From contig NC_049986.1 in assembly GCF_000003815.2 (NCBI RefSeq), positions 16,171,172 through 16,235,171 on the forward strand: 64,000 bases of DNA, in the 5' to 3' direction. The notes beneath the pieces were generated by a model. It saw only the letters and a program-made list of their open reading frames with translations, was not told the origin of the DNA and did not search any database. Positions 36,001 to 40,893 of this stretch are shown piece by piece. Made by a program: the position numbers and the translations under genes. Positions within the stretch are counted from its first letter, which is position 1. Each line of letters opens with the position of its first letter. The stretch is from Branchiostoma floridae. Taxonomy: Eukaryota > Chordata > Leptocardii > Amphioxiformes > Branchiostomatidae.

Positions 36001-38810
36001 CCTTGCTGAAACCTCAAGGTAAAACTGAGGCAAATAACCGCTGAACAACTTCTACCCAAGTTAGAACGTAGAAAACGTAACTACGTGTCTCTAACGAACG
36101 GAGAGACTGGTCAGACGCAGAGAAAAAATATATTCTGCTGCGTGTAAACGAAACCGACTCAACGGTGCGTAAAATTATGTGGCAACAGACGCAGAGAAAA
36201 ATAAAATTCTGCTGCGTGGAAACGAAACCGACTCAACGGTGCAATCAAAATATGTGGCGTCAGACGCAGGGAAATATTATATTCTGCTGCGTGGAAACCG
36301 ACTTAGCGGTGCATTTAATGCGGCACAAAAACGTAATACAACTCCATCATCCATGAACTAAGTAGAACCGGAGTAAAGTGAACTGAAGACAACGTGCAAA
36401 GGGTACGTTACGAGTAACGTTTAATACCTAAAAAGGTAAGTCGAAGGAAACCACACCTACCGGAGTGGGACAGCACGTTGTACTCGTTACGGCATGGTAC
36501 GCACTCGGCGACCATCTTGTGCCGATCGTGGAAGACCCATGTAGCCAGTAGTCACCAGCGTTGTCCACACTCTTGGCGTCTGAGAACTGGCATCTCCGAA
36601 CTGGTATTATACCAGTTTCTCTGAAGGTCTTCCAGCGATGGGGGCACATTTGCAACTAGGACTGTCCTGTAACCGACTCGCGGAACAGCGCCCGTGCAAA
36701 ACTTATGTCTCTCGATGTGCCCCTGTGCATCTACTGTTAACACACACGAACATTGCCGGTGTATAACACTCGATGCACCGGGAAAAAGGGAGACCATGTG
36801 TCGACCTTCCAGTCTTGTCTTCCTGCCAGAACCATCCCTAAGGATACGATGAATGCCTCTTTGCGCCTACGGAAGCCGCAAAGGAGCCGAGAACTTCCCG
36901 AACTCCCAGGAATTCTTCAGACATCATGCTGAAGGCCACATGTGCACGGAGTGCGTTCTGAACTTCCTGTGTGGTGATGACGCCCACAGTGGTACACGCA
37001 ACTCCGCTAAATTTTCCGGAAAATCTTCCTGCTCCTGCCCGGACAAATGCTCCTGCTCAGACTCCCGAGGAGTAGACTCGCCGCCATGGAGCGTAGAACT
37101 CCCCTGTGCTGCCGGGAGACCGGCCATACGGCGCATAAACTCCCCCAGACTTTTGACAGGGGGGACGGCGGCGAAGCACGTGGTTGTACACAAGCACGGA
37201 CACGTTCCAGCATGGCGGAGCAGGCGGGGCAGTACTTGCCCTATCTTCACGCGACGTTTTCCTCTTACGCTCGCGTTTCTTGTCCTCTTGAACTTGCCGA
37301 GAGCGCGACTTATGAGGGTCACTTTCTTTTGCGTGACCACTCAGACTTATGTTAACTCGAACTACGGTCACTAATTGTGACAGAGCTATACGGAATAGGT
37401 CTTACTATTACGAAGCAAAAATTATAACTGAGGATTATGCAAGCCGAGAGTGCACACGTCACCGAAAGGGGAGGGGCTTCTTCTTTCAGGTGACTACAAA
37501 TGAGCTTCAGGATGGGCGTGGAAGCGAGAATCCACGCAGTGTTCACCACGTGACAGCGTCGAGGGACAATTATGTGATGATAACATATATCTGTACTATC
37601 CGTACATCAAGTCGATCCAATGCCAAAACCTTGATGATGAAGTCTGTTGTACATGTATATTGTTGGTTCTGCGGTTAAATGTTGTCATATATACTAAATA
37701 ACAATTTGAATCCATGATACAGTCTACTACTACAGTATTCTTTAATGTTACATAGCAAAATATGTGAGACCCAAACCTTGACATCAGCCTACAATTTGAC
37801 AAAAGGGTTATGTAAATAATGACTATGACAACATTTCCAAGACATGTCTGTTGAGATATTACTAGCCCAAACATAACCTAGAGCATAATTTGCAAATTAT
37901 TTGCAGGGTTAGCAGACGACCTGGTATCTATGATGATTGACAGGAAAATGAAATACCTGACCACAGAGCTCTCCTAGGAACAGCAGCATACCTTTACTGG
38001 ATAAACAGCTAAACCAGTGGCTGTAAGCCTGGCATGTTGGTAATGTAGAGCAGAAAATGGGCCATGCATTATTTATCACCTCATATCATAGCGATGTGGG
38101 TCACATGTGCCCGAGTCTAGATCTGTGGGCATGCGGGAAAATATAGACTTCTTCGTGTCTGTATCGATATTCTATTCAAGATAATTATGTCTGAGCCAGC
38201 ATCGCAGTAACGGAGACCGCAATAAATTACCGAACGACACAAACGTTTTCGTCGTTATTTTTCAAAACATAAATTTGTCTGGAGATATCATTGAATTGAT
38301 GACTTCGGTACGTTTGGGAAGAAAACGACCCCGATATTTGCACAACGGATGACGTTCGTAGACGAGCAAGAATGTTAGGAAAATTCCAGACCTGGGCGGT
38401 TTCGTACATCGATCCGCTTGTCGTGATAAATCTATGATCGGACCTAAGTTCGGCAAATTATCGTCTCACTCTTCGGAGGGAGCTCGAGAGTGGGGAGGGG
38501 GGCACCTGAGAGTGTATACTTTTATGCGTCACTTTTTTGGACGGTTCTTCTTCTTTGCTATGATTTTACGACTACTTCGGGGTACTGAGCTTGCAACAAA
38601 TACTAGTATACAGTTTTCTTTACCAGACCGGTAAAAGAAACCCGTGTTGCATCAACAACTTGTTGCGACTTGGAAGTTTCTGAAACAACAACACAAACGG
38701 CCGTGCTCCGACGGTGTCAAATTCACCACCAACAAAAGGGAGACAAAAACATACCTGTGGTTAAAATCTAGCGGCAGGGTTGGATCCTCTCCTACTACGG
38801 AGTCCATCAT
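1..38810 (-). CDS. CDK5RAP2-like: CDK5RAP2/myomegalin/centrosomin-like centrosomal coiled-coil protein, 5' part of gene
   Basis: Scaffold protein expected at centrosomes and other microtubule-organising centres, where the family's CM1 domain binds and activates the gamma-tubulin ring complex. Coding exons read by splice sites and frame, 5' to 3': 38810-38755, 22400-22348, 21035-20968, 11037-10936, 10359-10283, 9696-9573, 9168-9002, 7115-6956, 6597-6535, 6017-5922, 4268-4227, 3024-2905, 2717-2625, 2185-2093, 1802-1611, 1330-1193, 791-717, 97-1. All joins keep phase and every intron is GT-AG, giving about 606 residues before the window edge. The N-terminus starts MMDSVVGEDPTLP, like vertebrate CDK5RAP2; the CM1 core reads LKKENFSLKLRIYF; later exons keep LKRDKAIQGL and the order of the vertebrate coiled coils. 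Whether it is orthologous to CDK5RAP2, to PDE4DIP or ancestral to both cannot be told from this part; an invertebrate chordate would be expected to have one gene. The C-terminal CM2 end lies outside. Confidence 0.93.
717..791 (-). CDS. CDK5RAP2-like: Centrosomal gene exon 17
   Basis: Twenty-five codons, PYSENKDSIIQRLRERLKER then DKAVE, phase 0 to 0. TTCCAG acceptor, GTGTGA donor. Confidence 0.87.
945..1190 (-). repeat. Degenerate tandem copies of the 3' end of exon 16 with splice donor
   Basis: Three copies follow the real exon end in the intron, each beginning (minus sense) with sequence like GTCATCCAGGAGTACATGCA and ending in a GTAAG donor at 1093-1097, 1010-1014 and 945-949. Unit size is about 65-95 bases. 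They look like local duplications of exon edge plus intron start. Confidence 0.75.
1193..1330 (-). CDS. CDK5RAP2-like: Centrosomal gene exon 16
   Basis: Forty-six codons, with QIIQRLSASIQEKDKVIQEY, close to the 'EQVIKHLTESTNQKDVLLQ' pattern of the vertebrate protein. GTCAG acceptor, GTAAGT donor. The donor-side end of this exon is copied three times in the following intron (945-1190). Confidence 0.9.
1611..1802 (-). CDS. CDK5RAP2-like: Centrosomal gene exon 15
   Basis: Sixty-four codons of coiled coil from QLKKSLRKKEQEIDQLQQ to NITQQHK, phase 0 to 0. CCTCAG acceptor, GTAAGG donor. Confidence 0.9.
2093..2185 (-). CDS. CDK5RAP2-like: Centrosomal gene exon 14
   Basis: Thirty-one codons, GVEEQQQALSDKEAEITGLQ and onward, phase 0 to 0. 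TACAG acceptor, GTATAA donor. Confidence 0.87.
2625..2717 (-). CDS. CDK5RAP2-like: Centrosomal gene exon 13
   Basis: Thirty-one codons, IDELCEQIEELQQSLAQARE then TAHKAQLQQFQ. This aligns with the vertebrate EELNSEIEKL...AKAREALQKAQTQEFQ segment. CTACAG acceptor, GTGGGG donor. Confidence 0.93.
2905..3024 (-). CDS. CDK5RAP2-like: Centrosomal gene exon 12
   Basis: Forty codons, phase 0 to 0. Contains ALKRDKAIQGLTAAIQNKSK, the same motif (LKRDKAIQGL) that vertebrate CDK5RAP2 has after CM1, which anchors the colinearity of the whole gene. Confidence 0.93.
3896..3995. other. Assembly gap, 100 N
   Basis: Exactly 100 N between exon 12 and exon 11 of the centrosomal gene; probably a placeholder of unknown true size. 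An exon could be hidden, although phase is kept across it. Confidence 0.99.
4227..4268 (-). CDS. CDK5RAP2-like: Centrosomal gene exon 11 (micro-exon)
   Basis: Fourteen codons, ELEKLVLEAEDENE, phase 0 to 0, with CCACAG acceptor and GTAAAT donor. Its short length and symmetric phases make alternative use possible. The conserved coiled-coil character supports it as real. Confidence 0.75.
4949..5854. mobile_element. Short DNA transposon with TA target site, mariner/Tigger-like
   Basis: Ends are CAGTCAAACCTGTCTATAGC and the inverted GCTAATACAGGTTTGACTG, flanked by TA on both sides. Subterminal GTGGCCAC/GTGGCCGC motifs recur. The 906-bp interior is GC-rich with no transposase, so it is non-autonomous. 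A related left end appears at 19838-19880. Confidence 0.75.
5922..6017 (-). CDS. CDK5RAP2-like: Centrosomal gene exon 10
   Basis: Thirty-two codons, phase 0 to 0, starting ALLEDQQRKLDEYEIAAGQM and ending in a lysine/glutamate-rich helix. ATCAG acceptor, GTAATC donor. It lies just left (in window coordinates, right) of a 906-bp inverted-repeat transposon. Confidence 0.86.
6535..6597 (-). CDS. CDK5RAP2-like: Centrosomal gene exon 9
   Basis: Twenty-one codons, DDINRYQQQVEVSKKNNQE then IQ, phase 0 to phase 0. TGCAG acceptor and GTAAGA donor. A symmetric exon that could be skipped without frameshift. Confidence 0.85.
6956..7115 (-). CDS. CDK5RAP2-like: Centrosomal gene exon 8, coiled coil
   Basis: Reads VIDQLNHALRTKDQLIQQLN and onward to VKEGNMQ, with the repeated 'xKDxLIxxL' pattern typical of this family. 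CCCCAG acceptor, GTATGG donor, phase 0 exit. Confidence 0.88.
7116..9001. other. CDK5RAP2-like: Intron of the centrosomal gene with a dispersed-repeat fragment
   Basis: Contains at 8224-8293 an inverted copy of sequence also found in the element at 20625-20929 (ACCTGCATATGCAGGTGGTA and neighbouring bases). Several short ORFs on both strands show no domain and are treated as chance. Confidence 0.5.
9002..9168 (-). CDS. CDK5RAP2-like: Centrosomal gene exon 7, coiled coil
   Basis: Fifty-five codons plus two bases of charged heptad sequence (for example LDLEAANQELQNKLRDLEKV). TTCAG acceptor, GTGAGA donor. The ORFs on the opposite strand here are shadows. Confidence 0.88.
9573..9696 (-). CDS. CDK5RAP2-like: Centrosomal gene exon 6, coiled coil
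   Basis: Starts at the CCAG acceptor and continues the CM1-distal helix as SQAVETLAAQNDAAVQQVRQ, like the KAVESLAE region of vertebrates. Two degenerate copies of its first 29 bases and acceptor lie upstream in the intron (see the tandem repeat at 9668-10015). Confidence 0.9.
9668..10015 (-). repeat. Tandem repeat (about 120 bp) carrying the acceptor and first bases of exon 6
   Basis: Units start at 9668, 9788 and 9909. Each contains, in minus sense, CCAGACAAGCAGTAGAAACG plus the next few bases, and a shared intron part (ACATTAGGGCT on the plus strand). The unit at 9668 is the functional exon edge; the other two are decoys upstream of it. Confidence 0.8.
10283..10359 (-). CDS. CDK5RAP2-like: Centrosomal gene exon 5, end of CM1
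   Basis: Reads NIELKVEVESLKKELHDKQ and then ELLVKAS across the next junction, which follows the vertebrate CDK5RAP2 sequence almost residue by residue. TTACAG acceptor, GTAAGT donor, phase 2 exit. Confidence 0.93.
10936..11037 (-). CDS. CDK5RAP2-like: Centrosomal gene exon 4, CM1 / Cnn_1N core
   Basis: Thirty-four codons, phase 0 on both sides. It carries the most conserved block of the family, ELKKENFSLKLRIYFMEERM, which in other animals contacts the gamma-tubulin ring complex. It is separated from exon 3 by about 9.9 kb of intron. Confidence 0.95.
14880..15600. repeat. Tandem array of about 145-bp units
   Basis: About five diverged units, marked by repeats of CAATTTTCTTGAA...TTTTGACAA (near 15032, 15181, 15320, 15466) and of AATAAAGGCCATACTGTACA (near 15260, 15412, 15550). 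An intronic minisatellite; no coding potential. Confidence 0.7.
15773..15941. mobile_element. Tigger-like MITE, copy 1
   Basis: 169 bp between TA dinucleotides, with ends CAGTAAAAGCCAGTTAATTG and the inverted CAATTAAGCAGTTTCTACTG. Inner TTGCAC repeats resemble Tigger/pogo ends. A second copy lies at 44010-44151. Confidence 0.75.
20625..20929. mobile_element. Inverted-repeat element beside exon 3, flanked by 29-bp direct repeats
   Basis: Inner ends CAGGGCTCAAAA and TTTTGAGCCCTG form a perfect 12-bp inverted pair. The flanks 20596-20624 and 20930-20958 are the same 29 bases with one mismatch. The element ends 38 bases from the exon 3 donor. A related fragment is at 8224-8293. Confidence 0.65.
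20968..21035 (-). CDS. CDK5RAP2-like: Centrosomal gene exon 3, start of CM1 motif
   Basis: Encodes LRNVSSGRMSPVRPRTMRDYEE between a GTGCAG acceptor and GTAAGC donor. SPVRPRTMRDYEE corresponds to the SPTRARNMKDFE element that opens CM1 in vertebrate CDK5RAP2. The exon also continues open upstream to 21108, so an unspliced alternative start here is possible but less likely. Confidence 0.88.
22348..22400 (-). CDS. CDK5RAP2-like: Centrosomal gene coding exon 2
   Basis: Bounded by TTACAG and GTGAGT. Entered in phase 2 it is open and reads STNLTSLPDNTMDGSQQQ, leaving in phase 1 into the next exon. It also holds an in-frame internal ATG (at 22369) that could act as a start in a shorter isoform. Residues LTSLPDN resemble the matching stretch before the CM1 motif in vertebrates. 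Confidence 0.8.
23913..24110 (+). mobile_element. tRNA-derived SINE, copy 1
   Basis: The 5' part has an A-box-like TAGCTCAGTGGTTAGTGG (23919) and a B-box-like GAGCTTGAATCC. The 3' part (CAGTCCTTAGGATGGGAC, TTCATTGTGCTTGT, AGAGCTAGGG) matches the inverted copy at 55430-55612, which defines one family. Confidence 0.75.
27419..27533. repeat. 115-bp near-perfect inverted repeat (hairpin)
   Basis: Arms of about 50 bases, from TCAAGTCAAGAGG to its complement CCTCTTGACTTGA, around a short loop; inner arms share TGTTTAGTCCAC. Probably a foldback element or MITE. Confidence 0.7.
31522..32646. mobile_element. 1.1 kb non-autonomous DNA transposon with perfect 9-bp target duplication
   Basis: Terminal inverted repeat TGCCCGTAGCCAGG / CCTGGCTACGGGCA, flanked on both sides by TGAATCCCA (31513-31521 and 32647-32655). 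A 9-bp duplication is the usual size for Mutator-like elements; the last A could belong to the terminus, giving 8 bp, so hAT-type is an alternative. Runs of G and C sit inside each end. No transposase frame was recognised. Confidence 0.8.
31827..32007. repeat. GC-rich imperfect palindrome inside the 1.1 kb transposon
   Basis: Repeated CCGGCCCGCAC / GGTCCAGCTC blocks on the left are mirrored by GAGCTGGACCGTGCGGGCCGG on the right, around GGAGCTGGGCC near 31905. It can fold into a long branched hairpin. Confidence 0.75.
32718..32862 (+). repeat. DIRS-like inverted terminal repeat, left
   Basis: Begins AATTGTCCCTCGACG and ends near GCATAATCCTCAG. It matches the complement of 37426-37571 except for a short block (TGGAACGTGG against CTGTCACGTGG) near the outer end. 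Confidence 0.85.
32946..33050. repeat. DIRS-like internal complementary region
   Basis: The first 70 bases (to 33015) are the complement of the left outer end, and bases 33012-33050 match the complement of the right outer end. The two halves overlap at AATT, as expected of a copy of the joined ends of a circular intermediate. Confidence 0.8.
33125..33400 (-). pseudogene. Tyrosine recombinase C-terminal fragment of the DIRS-like element
   Basis: A 91-residue frame with KPHKAV...IARWL, then GHSVRSAPTF and QAANWSS, the pattern of the catalytic His-x-x-Arg and following helix in DIRS/Ngaro recombinases. The N-terminal half and the family's first catalytic arginine are not in this frame, and no obvious active-site tyrosine is visible before the stop. 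It ends 75 bases from the internal complementary region, the usual position of this gene. Confidence 0.65.
36112..36318. repeat. Tandem repeat, three units of about 75 bp
   Basis: Units start with CAGACGCAG at 36112, 36186 and 36261 and contain TTCTGCTGCGTG and AACCGACT. Located inside the DIRS-like element. Confidence 0.8.
37426..37571 (-). repeat. DIRS-like inverted terminal repeat, right
   Basis: Complement of the left repeat; outer end is ...CGTCGAGGGACAATT. Confidence 0.85.
38755..38810 (-). CDS. CDK5RAP2-like: Centrosomal gene coding exon 1 (initiator exon)
   Basis: Begins with two consecutive ATG codons and encodes MMDSVVGEDPTLPLDFNH before a GTATGT donor in phase 2. An in-frame TGA lies a few codons upstream, so the start is well bounded. 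The opening residues match the start of vertebrate CDK5RAP2 in order and spacing (MMD, V, ED, T, P). The phase fits exactly the exon at 22348-22400. Confidence 0.85.
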
Positions 38811-38914
38811 GGCTTGTGAGAATCACAATCGCTGAACTAAATGTAAGATTGAGGGCGTGGAAGCCCACCAAAACGAGAGTTTTCCGAACTGTTAAAAATC
38901 GTTACGACAATTTT

Positions 38915-38950
38915 GCCGCCATGTTTGTTAAATGATGACGCATGCGCGTG
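38915..38950 (-). promoter_or_regulatory. Candidate TATA-less promoter of the centrosomal gene
   Basis: About 105-140 bases upstream of the exon 1 ATG. Contains an NRF1-like ACGCATGCGCGT (38939-38950) and a YY1-like GCCGCCATGTTT (38915-38926), both usual in housekeeping promoters. Assigned by motif likeness only. Confidence 0.4.
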
Positions 38951-39278
38951 TTGGTTTTCAGGTGAAACTTTAACTCAAGAGCGACCTCTAGTGGTCCAGA
39001 AAGATTATGCAAACATTAAAAAAACTTTCGTGCATTGTTCTTTTGAATAATAACTGCGATGTTGGAAAAGTGTTTGTTTCCCAGGTATACGTTATGTGAG
39101 TTATGGACAGCCACTATGTTTTGGACACACTGAAAATGTATCCTTTAGTCACCGGTTAAATAAACCGACGATATACCGTATTACGGACGAAACCAAACCG
39201 TAGGATCTGAATTGAACAACAATTATCCCAGTTCCCAAAGTTTATGCTGATTGTGACACCCCAACATGCATCCCTCAC

Positions 39279-39904
39279 CTTGCTGAAGAATCAGATGACT
39301 CGTAATCCTCAGAACTATCTAAAACAGCGTCTGCGATTTTACTAGCCTCCGATGCGCCGGGTAATAAAAAGTCTTCAGGGTGGTCAGCGTCGAATTCTCC
39401 TTCTCTCTCAGACTCATCATCATCATCGGCGGTGGTAAGAGCTTCATTTGAGACGTCAACTTCCGTACCTAAGACGTTCACGTCCTCAGTGAAGATGTCT
39501 ACTGTCTCCGCCGTTGCCGTGTTTACTTCGTTTGAGACGTCTGCTACCTCATCGGATACGATTGTCTCTACAGTTGAGACGGCTTCCGCCACGTTTGAGC
39601 CGTCTACAGCCTCCTTCGTGACGTCTACAACCTGAATCGGTGAGTCCATGGTCTCCTTTGACACCTGTAACGTCTCAGTTGATACGTCTGTCGTCTTCAC
39701 TTGGAAAGACTCCCAACTGTGCCGTATGGACGGGGGACTAGTGACGCTTATGTTAGGCGAAACCGCTTCCAATCCTACAAAACTGGAATCCAAACTTCGC
39801 CGCAGTCCTCGGCTATTTCTCTTCGTCGGCGACACATTTGGAGAGGGGGTAGGAGACACCGGCACAACTCTGACAAAACCGCCCGATCCGCCAAATGGAA
39901 TCAT
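39279..39904 (-). CDS. Acidic repeat-rich exon; candidate alternative first exon of the centrosomal gene
   Basis: An open frame starting MIPFGGSGGFVRVVPVSPTP and ending at a GTGAGG donor in phase 2 (208 codons plus two bases). The N-terminal third is Ser/Pro/Arg-rich (SPTPSPNVSPTKR), the middle holds degenerate repeats of the form DVSxExxxV, and the end is strongly acidic (ADDDDESEREGE). The phase is the same as that of exon 1 (38755-38810), so it would join exon 2 at 22400 in frame and skip exon 1. A TATA-like box lies upstream on the same strand. I do not recognise the domain. It could instead be the first exon of a separate gene, but no other minus-strand exon was found to the left that is not accounted for. 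Confidence 0.55.
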
Positions 39905-40068
39905 TTTCAAAACGCAATGTTCAGTTATATCATTATGAGAATCAAGGTATAATGAACACCGTTCGTGGTCTTTTATTCGAGAGAACGAATCGAGAAGGAA
40001 CAGTTCAGTTCTTGTGGTTTGGTAGAAACTTCGAGTCTTTGAACCTGGTTCGGTTCTTGCCCACACTG

Positions 40069-40096
40069 TGACGTCGCAATATGATTTTTATATATT
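40069..40096 (-). promoter_or_regulatory. TATA-like box and CRE-like site upstream of the acidic exon
   Basis: On the minus strand, AATATATAAAAA (40096-40085) is followed by CGACGTCA (40076-40069). Spacing would put a transcription start near 40060, about 150 bases before the ATG at 39904. No expression evidence is available. Confidence 0.45.
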
Positions 40097-40144
40097 GCCA
40101 TAAATGACGTAACGTTACCACGTTCAAAGTTAATATGTGGACAC

Positions 40145-40365
40145 TAGGGGTGCATGGGTACCGGTATCGTGTAGGATTTTATAACGCCAATGGGAGTCCA
40201 ATACGCCACAAAACACATTTGTTGCTAAATGGACCATTGTTATTGGAATGTCGTCTATTCACAAGTTTTCACATACTGAATCAGGTCCAGGTTCATGTCC
40301 GGACCTGGACCTGATCCTCTGAACCTGAACCGGACCTGAATCGTCTGTACCGGTGCCCACCTCTA
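40145..40365. mobile_element. hAT-type MITE with 8-bp target duplication
   Basis: 221 bp between two GTGGACAC copies (40137-40144, 40366-40373). Termini TAGGGGTG and CACCTCTA, with a subterminal GGTACCGG/GTACCGGTG pair. The interior has palindromic CAGGTCCAGG-type repeats. It sits between the divergent starts of the acidic exon and NLR gene A. Confidence 0.8.
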
Positions 40366-40430
40366 GTGGACACGGGAAATATTACATGAAATGGTGTGGG
40401 ACTGTAGCGTTACTGATTGTCTATATGTGT

Positions 40431-40510
40431 GGTGAGGTCAGCACCAAGGACAGGTCTGCGCAACAGGCCGATGATGGTCTTCAGCACTAAGGACAGATCT
40501 CCTTCATGTG
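40431..40510. repeat. Dispersed repeat with two internal copies, copy 1
   Basis: GGTCAGCACCAAGGACAGGTCT is followed about 50 bases later by a variant (TTCAGCACTAAGGACAGATCT). The same pair is found at 46889-46965. Confidence 0.6.
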
Positions 40511-40577
40511 ATGTCAGCAGATATATTAATACATTTGTGCAAAGTTACATACCAACAAACCATGCATTGCGTCTGGT

Positions 40578-40691
40578 CACGTGAACTTCGACCGTGTGCA
40601 AACCCGGAAGTGAGACATTGTGTGTGCTCGACGACGTTACAATGCCCTTTTGGGTTCACCGAAAGTTTATTGAGTTAGGGCCGCCATTTTG
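40578..40691 (+). promoter_or_regulatory. Candidate promoter elements of NLR gene A
   Basis: E-box CACGTG (40578-40583), ETS-like CAAACCCGGAAGTGAGA (40599-40615) and YY1-like GCCGCCATTTTG (40680-40691), 150-270 bases before the ATG. The ETS-like block is nearly the same as upstream of gene B. Confidence 0.5.
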
Positions 40692-40844
40692 ACAAGAAAC
40701 CGTTGTATTTGGTTGAAGTAGGCGTGGTCTTTCGTTCGGCAGCAACTTGTGTTGTCCTCGTTATTGAATCTGTAGATTCCAACATTTTGCACCTGCCATC
40801 CCCAGCCCAGGTTACCGGAGTGTGAATTTCACTTTTTCATCACA

Positions 40845-40893
40845 ATGGCGCTGAGCAAGCCCAGTGACACAGAATCTCCGGGCTACACCTCAG
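40845..40893 (+). CDS. NLR gene A exon 1
   Basis: ATG in context ATCACAATGG, 16 codons plus one base, then GTACGG donor. The phase fits exon 2. Confidence 0.72.

Larger units (their letters stand above)
32675..37571 (-). mobile_element. Decayed DIRS-like tyrosine-recombinase retrotransposon
   Basis: Inverted terminal repeats of about 145 bases lie at 32718-32862 and 37426-37571. The left end has an extra outer stretch (32675-32717). Near the left end an internal region (32946-33050) is complementary to both outer ends joined together, the layout known for DIRS1-type elements. On the minus strand a tyrosine recombinase C-terminus (33125-33400) precedes it, so the element reads right to left. 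Weak coding remnants fill the 33.6-34 kb part (reverse-transcriptase tail-like) and the 36.9-37.4 kb part (basic, gag-position). Reading frames are broken throughout, so this copy is dead. It lies in intron 1 of the centrosomal gene, in the same transcriptional sense. Confidence 0.75.
22401..38754. other. CDK5RAP2-like: 16.4 kb first intron of the centrosomal gene
   Basis: No coding exon was recognised between exon 1 and exon 2. The left part (22.4-31.5 kb) is AT-rich with a tRNA-derived SINE (about 23.9-24.1 kb) and a 115-bp inverted repeat (27419-27533). The right part (31.5-37.6 kb) is more GC-rich and consists of two adjacent transposable elements. Confidence 0.7.

Noticed and set aside
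39432..39952. Plus-strand ORFs over the acidic exon (Ser/Thr-rich)
   Set aside because: Antisense reading of a repetitive acidic frame; no splice context.
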